Shown: positions 6,062 through 6,128 of the stretch, in pieces | How positions within the stretch are numbered: the stretch's first letter is position 1 | Layout: each line of letters begins with the position of its first letter | NCBI GenBank assembly: GCA_947372535.1 | Contig: CANBUA010000275.1 | Span: 1-6,128, forward strand | Reading direction: 5' to 3' | Source: Burkholderiales bacterium | Lineage (GTDB): Bacteria; Pseudomonadota; Gammaproteobacteria; Burkholderiales; Burkholderiaceae | DNA length: 6,128 nt | Notes under the pieces: generated by a model | Databases searched by the model: none | What the model was told of the DNA's origin: nothing | Seen by the model: only the letters and a program-made list of their open reading frames with translations | Position numbers and translations under genes: made by a program

Positions 6062-6128
6062 TCAACGCGAATGCTGCGGCGGCAGGCGAATGGCGGTGAG
6101 CTTCCAGTCGGCAAAGCCTGATCGCTCC
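6062..6128 (-). CDS. 3' end of an unidentified gene (last 21 codons)
   Basis: One minus-strand frame is open from the window edge (first full codon at 6127) to a TGA at 6064-6062. It gives 21 residues ending FADWKLTAIRLPPQHSR. Codon use is G/C-rich at third positions, as in the neighbouring genes, and a good intrinsic terminator follows 24 bases after the stop; together these argue for a real gene end. The fragment is too short to name a family and I do not recognise it. The rest of the gene lies beyond the right edge. Confidence 0.55.
   Translation of the reverse strand, partial: ERSGFADWKLTAIRLPPQHSR

Noticed and set aside
6057..6069. A GGGGTTCAACGCG stretch resembling a tRNA T-arm
   Set aside because: There is no matching stem, acceptor end or D/anticodon arm around it, and it coincides with the end of the partial minus-strand gene.
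5705..6121. A 138-codon plus-strand frame across the operon leader
   Set aside because: It runs through the terminator hairpin and the palindrome, has no recognisable ribosome site or family similarity, and its composition looks non-coding.

Overview
The window looks like a chromosomal housekeeping segment from a high-GC Gram-negative bacterium, most likely a betaproteobacterium of the Burkholderiales (Comamonadaceae-like). Three things suggest this: the strong G/C third-codon bias, the AroC and GloA sequences, which resemble E. coli over their full length, and the gene mix. This placement is inference from sequence character, not from a search. I see no mobile element, CRISPR array, rRNA or tRNA.

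Layout. On the plus strand, a complete chorismate synthase gene (aroC, 1-1101) starts at the first base. Everything else is on the minus strand. Reading in the direction of transcription from the right edge, there is the last 21 codons of an unidentified gene (6128-6062), followed at once by a convincing intrinsic terminator (6037-6004). A leader of about 300 bases with no gene comes next. Then follows a tight run of a RidA-family gene (5701-5246), dsbB (5231-4743), a fused pabB-pabC gene (4750-2876) and a CLC-family anion transporter gene (2865-1564). The junctions in this run are a 14-base gap, an 8-base overlap and a 10-base gap, so these four are probably one operon. After a 42-base gap with a weak candidate terminator comes gloA (1521-1102). 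Its stop codon abuts the aroC stop codon with no base between them.

Function. AroC makes chorismate. The PabB-PabC fusion uses chorismate to make 4-aminobenzoate for folate, so a producer and a consumer of the same branch-point metabolite lie close together, although on opposite strands. GloA detoxifies methylglyoxal. RidA-family proteins typically clear reactive enamine/imine intermediates, including those from PLP enzymes; the PabC half of the fusion is a PLP enzyme. DsbB reoxidises DsbA for periplasmic disulfide formation.

The most interesting gene is the CLC transporter. It lacks the canonical GSGIP motif, has GREGT instead of GREGP, has Val where Cl-/H+ exchangers have the internal proton glutamate, and carries a GGEVTPLF stretch. 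This combination matches what is known of the fluoride-exporting CLC-F subclass, yet I find no fluoride riboswitch upstream of it or of the operon. I see no wholly new system here; the observations worth checking concern this transporter, the operon's composition and the gene junctions.
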